A stretch of 64,000 nucleotides of DNA from positions 315,980,803-316,044,802 of the forward strand of contig CM037876.1 in NCBI GenBank assembly GCA_021292165.1. The letters are read 5' to 3'. This stretch comes from Shinisaurus crocodilurus. Taxonomy: Eukaryota > Chordata > Lepidosauria > Squamata > Shinisauridae. The notes beneath the pieces were generated by a model. It was not told where the DNA came from. It did no database searches and was given only the letters and a program-made list of their open reading frames with translations. This document shows, piece by piece, positions 41,766 through 52,917 of this stretch (positions within the stretch are counted from its first letter, which is position 1; every line of letters starts with the position of its first letter). The translations under genes and the position numbers were made by a program.

Positions 41766-42094
41766 AGGGGCGGGGAACCTTTTTCAGACCGAGGGCCAAA
41801 TTCCATTTAGCTCTCAGGGGCTCTGCTTTCCAGTGGTGGGTGGGGCCAAAGGCAAAATAGGCGGGGCCAGAATATAACACGCGCGAGACATACCAGCACA
41901 TTGTCGCTTAAAGCTCTTCTTCCTGCCAGCAACTCAGACTCAAGAGAGGCATTTGGGACCTTTCAGAATTGGGTGGGGGGAACTGCACATAAGCCAGGAG
42001 ACCACCAAATGATCGGTGGTCGGGGAAGGGGGTGGACTGGGACCACGGGGAGGGCAAATTTGGCCCCTGGACCTGAGGGGGCCCACCCCTGACT
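41766..42094 (+). mobile_element. hAT MITE, second part of the composite
   Basis: It starts CAGGGGCGGGGAACC and ends GGGCCCACCCCTG. The flanks ACATAGAA and ACTTAGGG agree at 5 of 8 bases, consistent with an eroded hAT duplication. The left 90 bp matches the minus strand of 54697-54772. Confidence 0.7.
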
Positions 42095-42234
42095 TAGGGG
42101 AACGCCATGTGTCAGTGAATCTCACTAGGGATGGGCGGCAAATCAGTCTATTTCTAGTCTGTTTCACTTTCGTATGGGTTTACCCATGCATCTGTCCCAT
42201 CTCCACATTTTTTTAAAAATCCACACAAAATTTA

Positions 42235-42530
42235 AATTTAAATTTATTTATTTATTTAATACATTTTTATACCGCCCAATAACTGAAGCTCTCTGGGTGG
42301 TTTACAACAGTTAAAATCATAAAATACAATATAAAATATAAAATTTAAAACCACAGATTAAAAGCAAACAGCAGAGCTAGCAGCAGCAGTTACAATAATG
42401 GAATTAAAAACAACTACAAGATTAAAATGATTAAGATGATTAAAATGATTAAAATGCCTGGGAGAACAAAAAGGTCTTCACCTGGCGCCGGAAAGAATAC
42501 AAAGTAGGCGCCAGGCAAACCTCCTTGGGG
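42235..42530 (-). mobile_element. L2 LINE 3' fragment
   Basis: The TTTATTTA tract, 'accgcccaataactgaagc' and 'tctctgggtggtttacaaca', then 'aaaaaggtcttcacctggcg', match the L2 3' UTR and C-terminus as in 49344-49975. Confidence 0.75.
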
Positions 42531-42754
42531 AGCTTAAATACTTATTTAAATGGTATTTTTAAAGTATCCCCCCTCAAAATACTCATTTCTAAATCTATCT
42601 AATCTCAAAATATGCATTTGGATATGTATTTTGAGCTGAGAACTGTGCTGGAACAGTTTGGAAGTGCGAAAGGTGGTAGATAACTAAGTTATTATCAGGT
42701 CAGCTTGTACTGGAATGCTCAAAAACTGAATTCCTCAATCTACCCTACTGCTAA

Positions 42755-42993
42755 CTTTCTTTCTTTCTTATATTTATACCCCGCCTTTTTTCCTGCAAGA
42801 AACCCAAGGCAGCTTACATAATCCTCCTCCTCCTCTCCATTTTATCCTCACAACAACCCTGTGAGGTAGGTTAGGCTGGACAGTGACTGGCCCAAAGTCA
42901 CTCAGTGAGTTTCGTGGCCAAGCGGGGACTAGAACCTGGATCTCCCAAATCCCAGTCCAACACTCTCACCACTATACCACACTGGCTAACCTA
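42755..42993 (-). mobile_element. Sauria-type tRNA-derived SINE, near full length
   Basis: The minus strand begins 'agccagtgtggtatagtggt' and 'gagagtgttggactggg' (tRNA-like head), then 'ctagtccccgcttggccacg', 'gactttgggccagtcactgt' and 'cctcacagggttgttgtgag', ending in a (GAAA)n-type tail at 42755-42770. Confidence 0.75.
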
Positions 42994-42999
42994 GCCTTC

Positions 43000-43618
43000 T
43001 CGTCATCACTCATATTAGCTTCTCATGGAGATTTCACACAGGGGAGCATTCACACACAGAAAGAGGCACAACAGCTCCTCCCATCTGGAATGTTTGAATT
43101 TACTCGTTTCCACCTGAAAATCAGAACCTATGACCAAGGAATGCTGAATGACCCCATCAAGTTGTGTGGGGCTGGTTGTGGTTATACAGTGACAAGGGAA
43201 AGGCAATCTTCACAAATGTAAGCTCTTTTAAAAAAAAATAATAATAGACTAATCGGTTCAACCTGGCTGGGCTTTTTGAGATGTAAGTTTAGGGCAGTGA
43301 GGGAGGTGGGTCCAGTCAGTAAGAAATTTTCTGATTGGCTGGCTAGACTACTATTATCAGAAATGGAAGCTGTTGTATGACTGGGCAAAGCAACAAATTG
43401 CCAAGGGCCTGGCTTTTACTGAAGTCAGATCCCCATGGAAATAAGAGTATTCTCACCCCTTGAGAGCCTTCCATAAAACATCTAATTGGAGACCAAGATG
43501 CTCTCTCTCTCAGACCATCCTGTGTCTGCAATGAACTCTTTGTTCTTTAACCCTAGACTCTACTCAAGTAGGTAATATCCAACTAGCTAAGTTAGAGTGA
43601 CTTTTTTATTTTATTTGA
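43000..43618. other. No recognised gene
   Basis: Unique sequence; no domain in the short frames. Confidence 0.35.
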
Positions 43619-43621
43619 AAT

Positions 43622-43623
<2 letters not shown>

Positions 43624-43656
<33 letters not shown>
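43624..43656 (+). repeat. (GT)n microsatellite
   Basis: About 15 GT units. Confidence 0.9.
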
Positions 43657-43657
<1 letters not shown>

Positions 43658-43659
43658 TG

Positions 43660-44100
43660 TTGCCTTCCCTTGTTTGTTTGTTTTCTTCACCCACTCCCAT
43701 AAACTCACTTTTCATATTTGGACATTTGGCTGCATTGTTCTAAAAGGTAATTTCTCACTAAAAACTCTTGCGTATGTGAAGGGCTGCATGGTTACAATGT
43801 TGTTGCTTGTTTTTTTCAAAAAGGATTTTTTAAGGGGTTTTAAAAAAAATATTCTCTGTTTCTGGGCTTTTGGAAAGAAAACCCATATTGGTATTTCTTC
43901 CTAAGGCTGGGCTGAAGGGAGGGGTCCTTGGCAGTAGAGCTCAAAAACTCCCCAAGCAGCAGGGAAAGATGAGGGGTGTGTGTGTCAGGGGCTTCATCCT
44001 GATTGGTGGCAGCCTACCAGCAATTATTTTCTGTGCAGACCCTTGTAAAGAAATGGTCCACCAGGAAGGAAAGTCACCCCCCTTCCAAGTACATTACAAT
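43660..44100. other. No recognised gene
   Basis: Unique sequence to the left target duplication of the following hAT. Confidence 0.35.
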
Positions 44101-44108
44101 GGTCCCAC

Positions 44109-44651
44109 CAGGGATGTTGAAGAGTCCTTGGTCTCGAGTCACGAGTCGAGTCACGAGTCTTTGGACCCGAGTCTCGAGTCCCGAGTCACTCCCAAAGCTG
44201 ACTCCACGAGTCCCTATTAAAATCAATGGGGGTTTCCCCCAACAAAACAAGACTACTTCAGATGTGTGGCTTAAATAAATTCTAGGCACAAGTGTGCCTT
44301 TTTATTTCAAAACTCTGCAACTGATTTTGACAAGAACAGACCAGGCAGACAAACCCAAAATAACCAGGCAGGCAGAGGAGGCAGGGAACCCCAAAGCAGG
44401 CAAGCAGAGGCAGCCAAACCAAAAATGTCTGAAAGGTTGCATTTTAGGAAAATGATTTTAAAAAATAAAATCTTCGCTGGCGATCACACTTCTCTCCACT
44501 CCTTCTGGCACAGCCGAGGGATGCTGAAGAGTCCTTGGTCTCGAGTCCCGAGTCGAGTCTCGAGTCCCATTAAAAATATTGGGACTCGAGTCAGAGAGGG
44601 GACTCAGTCCGACTCACGAGTCGAGTCCTCGAGTCCAAGTCCCCATCCCTG
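44109..44651. mobile_element. Deletion derivative of the GAGTC-array hAT
   Basis: A 543-bp element with perfect 8-bp duplications GGTCCCAC (44101-44108 and 44652-44659). It is collinear with 13766-14679 except for loss of the transposase-remnant segment after 'gattttaaaaaataaa' (44455-44468). GAGTC/GACTC arrays occupy both sub-ends. The internal second left end (44517, gagggatgctgaagag) is conserved. Confidence 0.95.
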
Positions 44652-44689
44652 GGTCCCACCCACTCTTGGCTTTGCCCCCCCCCAGCCCA

Positions 44690-45660
44690 CTGCTGGCAGC
44701 CTGCCTGCCCCTGGTTTAAATAAATGCTCTTTTGCTACTAGAAGGCGCATGGAAGAAATATAGGACGTGGAGGATTTGATGGCGACGTCATGGAAGGAAC
44801 CGCTTGAAAAGTGAACGAGCAACACATGGCTATTCCAAACTAAATGCTTTGTGTGAAGGTACCACACACCTACATCTGGCTGCAGGGAGGGAGCAACTTC
44901 AAACAGTGAAACAAATTCCTAGAATATTTCGTAAAACAGAGAGCAACAAATAAATAGAAAGGAAGTCTGTTTCATCTTTGAAAAAAGAAAGAAAAAAAGG
45001 AAAGGAAAATTAAATGGTAAGAGCAGCTCTGTCGTTTCCTCCAGTTGAGATAAATGGGCTGTGGCTCTCCTCCTCGTCCTCGCCTCTCGCCTTTGCAATG
45101 AAAGATGGTGTTGATTCAGGAGTTCAATGCAACACCTACTTGACGCCACAAACAACAGGCTTTTCATTCCACTCCTCCCAGAGATGACGCGCCTGAAAGA
45201 GGATGTGTATTTTTTGAATAACGTTCTATCTTTGACAGCAGTTTATTATCCCACATTCCTTTGACTGGCCCACTGTGCACTTAGTGTCCCCAAGTAGTGC
45301 ATTCAACAGCACGCCATTTTTGATCTGAGAAAAGCCTACACTTTGGAGGAGTGCTTTTATCCAACAAAGTCTCTCTCCAGCTGCTGTTTCCAATATGCCC
45401 ATCACTCTGACAGTTTAAAGGAATTCGCTTGGGATTTTCACACTGTCATCTGATCTTCACCATAACCAAAGCAGGATGTGGCTTCTGTCAGCAGTCCAGG
45501 GAAACGTGAATCCCTTTCTCCCAGCCACTGGTCAAAGAAAAGCGGAGGGAACTCCTTTGAAATCAGAAATCCATTGTGGATTTTTCTCCAACATCCCTAA
45601 CAGAGCCGGATTGGCATGCATTCATTGATTTCAGTTCATTTTTTTAACCAGAATTTATCC
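44690..45660. other. Long unique stretch, candidate regulatory DNA
   Basis: Almost 1 kb without repeat similarity in a repeat-saturated window. 45200-45480 has two TCF/LEF-like CTTTGA words on the plus strand (45230-45235 and 45261-45266) and a TGACAG word (45234-45239). No ORF. Function is inference. Confidence 0.35.
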
Positions 45661-45689
45661 AGGATGTGAGTCTGAACACACGGGGGACA

Positions 45690-45960
45690 TTGGAGAAATC
45701 TGCAACAGATTCAAAAGATTTCAGATTTCTATGAATCGAGTGCATGGGATTCCACAGAGGACCAGCCTTTCCCAAGTTGCACGGATTCTGTAGAGTTACG
45801 GACCAGCTTTTTTATTTGCTGTAATTGTATGCAAATTTAGTTGTACAAGAACATGAAAAATAGAGAAAAACAACAAAAATCACTGACTGAAAATGTGCAT
45901 TTGCCCCCATAGGCTATAAAGTGTGCATATTCAGGGGCGGGGAAGAGATTTGTGCAATCG
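45690..45960 (+). repeat. Unclassified repeat family A
   Basis: It matches 28770-29060 in order: 'gaaatctgcaacagattc', 'tcagatttctatgaatcg', 'ttgcacggattctgtag', 'tcactgactgaaaa'. Confidence 0.6.
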
Positions 45961-45964
45961 ACCA

Positions 45965-46400
45965 TGGTATCCTTCTGGGGTGACTGTCCAAGCTGGGAGT
46001 GGGGGTACTACATTGTAGTGGTTCCATTCCTACTTGGATGCCAGCTCCAGAAGGTAGTGCTTGGGGAATATTGCTCGGCCCCATGGATTCTCCAGCATGG
46101 GGTTCCCCAGGAGTCAGTTTTGCCCCCATGCTATTCAATATCTTCATGAAACTGCTGAGTAGGGTCATCCAGAGTTTTGGAGCGCATTACCATCAGTATG
46201 CTGAAGACATACAGCTCTACTTCTTTTCATCTTCATCAGATGAGGCTGTGGTTGTGCCTCCCCTTCTCTCTGTTATACTGGCTTTCAATGTAGAAGGTTT
46301 TTTTTTTGCATGGAGGAGCATTCAGTCAGATAACCCCCATCTGCAATTTGAAGTGGTACAATTGAGACACAGGCCCACCACCTCAGTGAGAGTTAGTCCT
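45965..46400 (+). mobile_element. L2 LINE reverse transcriptase fragment
   Basis: It encodes AWGSPGVSFAPMLFNIFMKL (L2 GVPQGSVLSPMLFNIYMKP block), HYHQYAEDIQLYF (RT catalytic YADD altered to YAED) and surrounding residues. Degraded, with no continuing frame. Confidence 0.8.
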
Positions 46401-47650
46401 CAGAGGTAGGATGGTACAGAATATTATCTTATTTCAATATTTGGCCAAAATGAGCGATGAAGGCATATAGAGACTGCTCCTGAAAAATGCTTTCATTGTG
46501 AGACTATGTACTGTGTTTCAATCCTGTTTGGTGCAATTGTTTCCCTAGCCGCTGCTGCATCAGTTCCACTTTTTCCTGGATTCCTTCCTGCAATGCTGGC
46601 ATGGGCAATCCCAGCCAATCAGGGATCACGTACTGAATGTGATGATCTCAAAGCCATATGTGGCCCACCTGGTTTGGCTATGTGCTGATGTCACTGAAGA
46701 TGAAGAAAGTCAAGTTAGAATGAAGGCAATGCTTCCTGAACAGGTAAACACTTTTGAAGCAATCACCAATGAACAGTAAAAGATGAGGGGTGCTTTTCAA
46801 CTGACGAGAATACTCATGAAAAGCAATGAATATTTATGGCTCAGCTGTGGTCAGGGACTCTGTAGCTGGCTCAAGACAAGGTCCGTTCTGGTCCAAGACT
46901 GTAAGCTCTTACCACCCCCTCCTTTGTCATGAAGCTCACTGGATGAACTTGCACCCTTCATGCTCCCTCTCAGCCCAACCAACCTTAAAGGGTTGTTATA
47001 GGATGAAGTGTGTGTGTGTGTGTGTGGGGGGGAAATGCTGAACTCCTTGGAGGAAGAGCAGGAAAATTCCAGGGGTCTGGATTTCTCCTCTTCCTCCTCC
47101 TGCATTTGCAACTCCTTTATCAATGTATCATCTATCATCTCATCTATTTATTTGTATAATAGATGCGAACTCCTTCACTATATGCAGGTGTCCTTGGGAT
47201 TTTATTATGTGTCTGATTTCTTTTTTAAGCCCTTGACATTGCATGTAAATCCACAGATTTTTACAGTTTAACAAAATTGATCTACGAGTGAACGCAAAAT
47301 GTAGCATGAATTCATAAGTAGCCCAATAAATGAAAGTCTCTCAAGTAAATCTTCTTGGAAATGATGATTTCCACCACAGTATCTATCCCCCCAGATATCC
47401 TTTATATCAAGTGTATTTTATGCCATATATCAGGAAACATAAGCAGCCTCAAGAGGAAGGCAATACAGACAACAAAAGCAATTTGGAAAATGGTCAGTGT
47501 GAAACTGCTAGTTTCCATTTAACAAACCTCTTCCTTCTTCTGACCTTCCAGTATTCAGACACTGATACGTTAGGTTTGCTTGTGTGAAGGAACACAACTG
47601 TCCTCGATTTTTGTATTTAATTTGATTTTAGGATATTATAGGGTTAAATC
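46401..47650. other. No recognised gene
   Basis: Holds a (GT)n tract at 47008-47025. Other parts are unassigned. Confidence 0.3.
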
Positions 47651-47651
47651 T

Positions 47652-47652
47652 A

Positions 47653-47697
<45 letters not shown>

Positions 47698-47698
47698 T
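47652..47698 (+). repeat. (GT)n(GA)n microsatellite
   Basis: About ten GT units followed by about twelve GA units. Confidence 0.95.
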
Positions 47699-47776
47699 CA
47701 GTTTCAGTAAAAGGTTAATAGTTTAGACTTCAAAGGTTTACAGAGAGATCCTATGGGCCTTAGACAGCATCTAGAT

Positions 47777-47915
47777 CAGTGTTCTCCAACCTTGGGTCCC
47801 CAGCTGTTTTTGGCCTACAACTCCCAGTCCCAGCATGCCCCAGCCAGCAGCTGGCTGGGGCATGCTGGGAGTTGTAGGCCAAAAACATCTGGGGACCCAA
47901 GGTTGGAGAACACTG
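47777..47915. mobile_element. Palindromic hairpin hAT MITE, copy 4
   Basis: A 139-bp hairpin; the left arm has an extra 'agtccc' and one change (cccagctgtttt), so the arms are less perfect. Duplications ATCTAGAT / ATCTAGAG (47769-47776, 47916-47923) differ at one base. It is followed by an imperfect hairpin, 'ggagtcccagctctgacat' with 'gatgttggagctgggactcc' (47940-47993). Confidence 0.93.
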
Positions 47916-48006
47916 ATCTAGAGGGCCATAGGATTTTTTGGAGTCCCAGCTCTGACATTGGAAAACGGCTCTGATGTTGGAGCTGGGACTCCACATTCAG
48001 AGTACC

Positions 48007-48839
48007 TGTGGCGTAACCCCACAATTCAGTTCCCTGGTGTATGTCTGCATTAGTATGTTTAGGGAGTATAGAATGTTGAACTGAGTAGGTGTGGTTTGTG
48101 ATGTCTTGGAAAGGGTGGGGGGAGGAGTATATAAGGAGTGTTGAGTGAGGTCAGAGTTAGTGTTGAGTGTGTTGTTGTTTCATAGATTCCATAAATTATA
48201 GAGTTGGAAGGAGCCTACAAGGCCATCCATCGAGTCCAACCCCCTGCTCAATGCAGGAAACTAGAGGAGGGGTCTCCCATCCAAGTGCTAACCAGGCTTG
48301 GCCCTGCTTAGCTTTCCACGCTCAGACAAGCTGAGCCAGCATGAGCCACAGGCCTGTTATTATGGGAGAGTGTTTGGAGTGTGGGGAGAGTTGGGAGTTA
48401 GGCTAGTTGGATTACCGGTATTCGTGTCTCGTCAGGAGTTTTGAGAGAAATCAGTGCTTGTCTGAGGAGTGAAAGTATTTAGAATTATAGGGACTTAGGT
48501 TAATTACAAAGTGTTTGGGGTAGGCAGGTTTAAAGTTATTTTCTGGAACTAAGATTTTGAGAATGAAAATAAACTTATTTTTATTTTGTTTGCTACCCAA
48601 ATCCTACGTGTCAGCTTGGCGTTATTAACCCGCATTACTTTTAAATCTACACACACAGCTTTGTACCCACAGCATCATAAATTTAAAAATAGATCCTTAA
48701 TCACCAGTATTAATCTTTTCCCTCATTAGTAGGGGAAAGGTTTCATTTGACCCTCCCCTCAGGTTTTTAAGTGTTGGTGCTTAGCCTGAGAAGGGTTTAT
48801 GCGCCTGGTCCTAAAGTGCAAAGGGACCGTGTCATCGCA
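48007..48839 (+). mobile_element. LTR, family 2, with nested SINE
   Basis: It starts TGTGGCGTAACCCCAC and ends GTGTCATCGCA, matching the full length of the LTR at 61039-61707 (reverse). It has TATATAAGG (48130-48138) and AATAAA (about 48569). Without the SINE it is about 655 bp. The flanking pentamers GTACC and GTGGG do not match, so either internal retroelement sequence follows (a PBS-like TGG starts at 48841) or the site is rearranged. Confidence 0.85.
48180..48354 (-). mobile_element. 5S rRNA-derived SINE inside LTR
   Basis: The minus strand carries head 'ggcctgtggctcatgctggc', A box AGCTAAGCAGG, C box GGATGGGAGACC, a CR1-like body and an 'ctataatttatggaatctat' tail. The insertion interrupts the LTR between 'gttgttgttt' and 'ctgttattatgg'. 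Confidence 0.88.
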
Positions 48840-49343
48840 GTGGGGCTTCCAGCTAAGGCAGGACTTCCAGCCCCCAAGGGCTGCAGTTAGACAACCGAAA
48901 CCAGCCGTCTTAGCTGCTTCGCGGGGCAGGAGGAACACAGAGGTGACCTTCACGTCCGTGCTTCTCCCGCCCTGCATAGGATGCCTGTTATCCCCTGAGT
49001 TCAGAGGGTTACAGGCAACCTCATTGGATCGCACCCTTAGTTAGAATACAGAGGTCAGTAAGTTTTCTCAGGAAGGCAGGAGATGATAAAGTTCAACCGA
49101 AGATCAGAGGAAGAGAGAGAGAGAGAGAGAAAGTTTTTAACTCAGGAAATAGAAACTTAGTTTGCAGAATTGAAGAAGAAACTACTCCCCTCATTGGTAG
49201 GAGCTGGGGAGAGGGAAAAAAAAGTAATTGTAAGAGATATAAGCCAGAGGCAGAGAGAAAGAGAAGGCTAGAGTCCCAGGGGAAAGGAAGAGTCAGCGCT
49301 GATGGAACTGGAGAACCAACTGAGAGAGCTGGACTAATGATAG
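48840..49343. other. Possible internal retroelement relic
   Basis: Sequence after the LTR has no recognisable gag or pol frame. A (GA)n tract lies at 49108-49130. It may be retroelement leader or unrelated DNA. Confidence 0.3.
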
Positions 49344-49975
49344 TATTTTATTTTTATTTATTTATTTATTTAATATATTTATTCACCACCCATCAGCCAA
49401 AAGGCTCCCTGGGCGGTTTACAAAACAAAGCAACACTAAAACAAAAAAAGATCAATAATATAAAAACACAGACATATTAAAATGTAACATGATAAAACCA
49501 AGCAGCCAAAATAAATTCAATCCAGAGGTACAGTGTGGCGATAATAAAATGAATAAAATCATTTTATGATTTTATTTACCATTAAAATGTTGGGCAAATA
49601 AAAAGGTCTTCACCTGGCGCCTGAAAAAATAGAGGGTAGGCACCAGGCGTACCTCCTTGGGGAGCTGATTCCATAGATGGGGTGCCACAACTGAGAAGGC
49701 CCTTCCCCTAGTAGCCACCCTTCTAGCCTCTCTTGGAGGGGGCACTTTGAGAAGGGCCTCCGAAGAGGATCTCAGGGTTCGGGCAGGCACGTATGGGATG
49801 AGGCGTTCCTTCAGATAACCTGGCCCCAAACTGTTTAGGGATTTAAATGTTAATGTGAGCACTTTGAATCGGGCCCAGACGTCAATCGGTAGCCAGTGTG
49901 AATCATAGAGGACTGGCGTAATATGTTCTTGTCGGCCAGTCCCTGTTACCAGCCTCGCTGCCCTGTTTTAAGATA
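49344..49975 (-). mobile_element. L2 LINE C-terminal region and 3' UTR
   Basis: The minus strand encodes LTLTFKSLNSLGPGYLKERL, TLRSSSEALLKVPPPREARR and RAFSVVAPHLWNQLPKEVR, then KTFLFAQHF, in one open frame of about 96 codons. The L2 3' UTR follows. This is the second clearest L2 end in the window. Confidence 0.9.
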
Positions 49976-50074
49976 TTGCTTGCATAGGGACCTGGATAAA
50001 ACAGGGCCACCAGCAGTCTAGTTAGGTTAGTTTATCCCTGGCTGTTTTATTACCCTATTGCTTATATGTTGTTT

Positions 50075-50076
50075 TG

Positions 50077-50109
<33 letters not shown>
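50075..50109 (+). repeat. (GT)n microsatellite
   Basis: About 16 TG units. Confidence 0.9.
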
Positions 50110-50110
<1 letters not shown>

Positions 50111-50500
50111 CCAGATTTTAAAACTTTTTCCTATTGACATTTTTCTTCAGTAAAATTTAAACCTTGTTATTTGAAAGTTTGTGGTCTTTTTCTTCTTTTT
50201 TCTTCATACCCACCTTGTTTCTAACAGCCAATTCCCACACTACCTATAGCAGGTAGCTGAAGCCCAGAGAGTTTAAAGTCTGGTTTGGTGGAAACATCCA
50301 GAGAAATAATGATTTTCCTCTGGTGGCACTAGAGAAGCCCTCAGGAATGGAAAGGCAAAAAGGAGTGTGAACACCCTAATCTGCCCACCCCATCCCACTT
50401 TCCACTTATGGGACAGGGCATTGCTAGTCTATGACAGCCTGAAATAATAAGATATGGTACACTAAAAGCTGGTTGTTGCCTATGATGAGTTTCTACAAGA
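50110..50500. other. No recognised feature
   Basis: AT-rich then unique; LTR-like U5 appearance near 50130-50225 but no boundaries found. Confidence 0.3.
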
Positions 50501-50504
50501 CTCC

Positions 50505-50850
50505 ATAGAATCATAGAATCATAGAAAAGTAGAGTTGGAAGGGGCCTACAAGGCCATCGAGTCCAACCCCCTGCTCAATGCAGGAATCTAGGTCAAAGCA
50601 TCCCTGACAGATGGCTGTCCAGCTGCACCTTGAATGCCTCCAGAGTGGGAGAGCCCACAACCTCCCTAGGTAGTTGATTCCATTGTCTTATTGCTCTGAC
50701 AGTCAGGAAATTTTTCCTGATGTTTAGGTGGAATCTAGGTTCCTGTAACTTGAGCCCATTATTCCGTGTCCTGCAAACTGGGATGATCGAGAAGAGATCT
50801 TTGCCCTCCTCTGTGTGACATCCCTTCAAATACTGGAAGAGTGCGATCAG
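50505..50850 (-). mobile_element. CR1 3'-end fragment
   Basis: Tail 'catagaatcatagaatcata', then 3' UTR and about 75 codons of the C-terminus ([20 protein letters not shown] to SHLSGML), open throughout. Confidence 0.93.
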
Positions 50851-50854
50851 TACT

Positions 50855-52640
50855 CCTCAGATCCACTCCTCAGCCATTGGTTGAGCTGCTGTGACATCAT
50901 GGAATGTTCATAAACTCCCCCTCTCTGGCACCTTTAAGGCTGCTATGGCGTATTGTAGGCTTCAGCGACCCTGGAAAAATTACATATTCCAAGGCTGCTG
51001 AGGCCCGATGACACAGGTGCTGGGTGGGTGGGTGAGGAAAGAAAGATGTTCTTCCCTCCTTTGCTGCAGCCACTAGAAGGAGGGGGTGAGAAGAAGAGAA
51101 AGAGTGAGGTGGGAGGGAGATCCGACACCAGAGCAGCAGGAGCCAGTTAAGTAAATGGGTTGTGGGTCGAATGAGAGGGAGTTCTTGTCTAGGTCAGACC
51201 GTCAGATTAAAACCTGAGCCGGAGGAGAAGCCAGAGGAGCATATTGTCCACCCCACATTGCGAGTGAGCATTCCAAGTCACCCAAGTTTTGATTCTGTGC
51301 CAAGGAGCTGCGCACTCCAGCAACATCAGTGCTCCTCATGAGTGGTGGAACTAAACGGAAAGACTTGGGGGGGGGGGCACTAGCAATTGTGGAAACAACC
51401 AGGAAGGCTTGGGGAGGAGCCCCTCCTTTGTCACAGCTCGCCGAGGGCAGATTTCTAAGAGCACAGCTTGACTACATGCTAAAAGATCTTTCCTTTAACC
51501 TAAAGTGTGCGTATCTTTTATCTTAATGAATCAAGTTGAACTGCTGTTGCTTTATTCATGCCTCCATGTGTGGTACTTAAAAGTGCAGAAACTTTCATTT
51601 TATATCTTTCAATTAAAGAAAATCCTCTGGTCGCTATGTTTTATGTACACAGCCATGTACCTCAGCCGTTTTCTCTGTAGATCTGGAGGGAGGGATTTTT
51701 TTTCTCCCTCTCTTTTAACACTTGAACTCCTGATTGTCTCCCAGTGGAACTGATTGGTGACAGATTCAGTGTTGTGATCTGTATCACATTCACAAGCTGC
51801 AGCACATTGTTTACAACATGGAAGGAACAGAATGGCTGGTAAACAGGTTATGTTTTGTCTCCTATTTCCCGTGTTGGTTCTCATGGGAGCTAAGCCTGGG
51901 AAACAGTATGAGCCTGTCACATGGTTTATGCTTTCTCTGGTGACGTACTGACTTGTTTTTCTGTCTGGAGCCATTTTAGAGAGAAGCAGAACTGTTCTCT
52001 CTCTTCACTCTTTTCTTCTGACTTTTGCTTGCTGAACTTATGAACCATGTAACATCTTTGCTGGGTGGAGTAAAGCCAACCTTGCTCCACTGGAATAAAT
52101 GCTTGCTATGCATTGTACTCTGCACATGGACTGTAACGAAGAATACTCTGTAGAATACTCTGTAGAATATTACTTGCTAAAGTAAATAAACAGGTAGAAT
52201 AGACCTGTGGAGTTACAGAGTTATTTCTTTGCTACATGGAATCTGCAAACGGGGGAGCTGGCAGCTGGAGTCGGATTACAGGAGCTGACTGGCTGTTTGC
52301 AACCAAAAAGCTGCACGTTGCGCAGAGAGAGAGGGAGAGAAAGATCTGAACTTCTGTGTGTGGATTTATGGGCATCTACACATGGGAACAGGATAATTTA
52401 ATCTCCCATCTCGCACACACGGGGCTCTGTAGTCATTCCCGCCCCTTCATTCAGGACAGACACAAGAAAGTACTTCTTCACACAGCCATGCTTTATTTTC
52501 TTAAGGAAGTCATTACCACAAGTTATAGGTCACTGGTTTAGATTAGAGAAATTTGTTGGGTTTTATGCAAGAATACCAAATTTGCACCTCCTGAGACTGA
52601 GCATGGAATAGAAAAATCTCCCTAATGAAATCCATATAAT
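50855..52640. other. No recognised gene; possible LTR-like stretch
   Basis: 51750-52210 has AATAAA words (52094, 52184) and a repeated 'aatactctgtag' (52141-52165), like an LTR 3' part. I could not find TG...CA ends with matching duplications. The remainder is unassigned. Confidence 0.3.
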
Positions 52641-52917
52641 TCTCAGGGCTTGCAATGAGGGTTTTTTGGGGTGAGGGGTTGGGTAATGCATACAAAAATA
52701 ATGCATGCACTTGTATGTGCTCACAAGGAACGTGTACATTTGAGAATGCACACAAAACTTCTATTCCCAATGGGGAAAATGTATACATTCATTCATTTAT
52801 TAGTCAAATGTATGTACCGCTTTCTTCAGTGGTATCAAAGCAGTGTACAAGAAGTGTGTACAAAACGATTCATATGTTTAGCAAAATGTGCATAGAAATA
52901 TGTATGAATTTCCATGC

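Noticed and set aside
42755..42775. Pyrimidine tract as splice acceptor
   Set aside because: It is the tail of a Sauria SINE on the minus strand.
52655..52917. N-terminal 85 codons of the 524-codon frame leading into CR1
   Set aside because: They translate low-complexity AT-rich sequence upstream of the CR1 truncation point; only the part from about 52918 is CR1.
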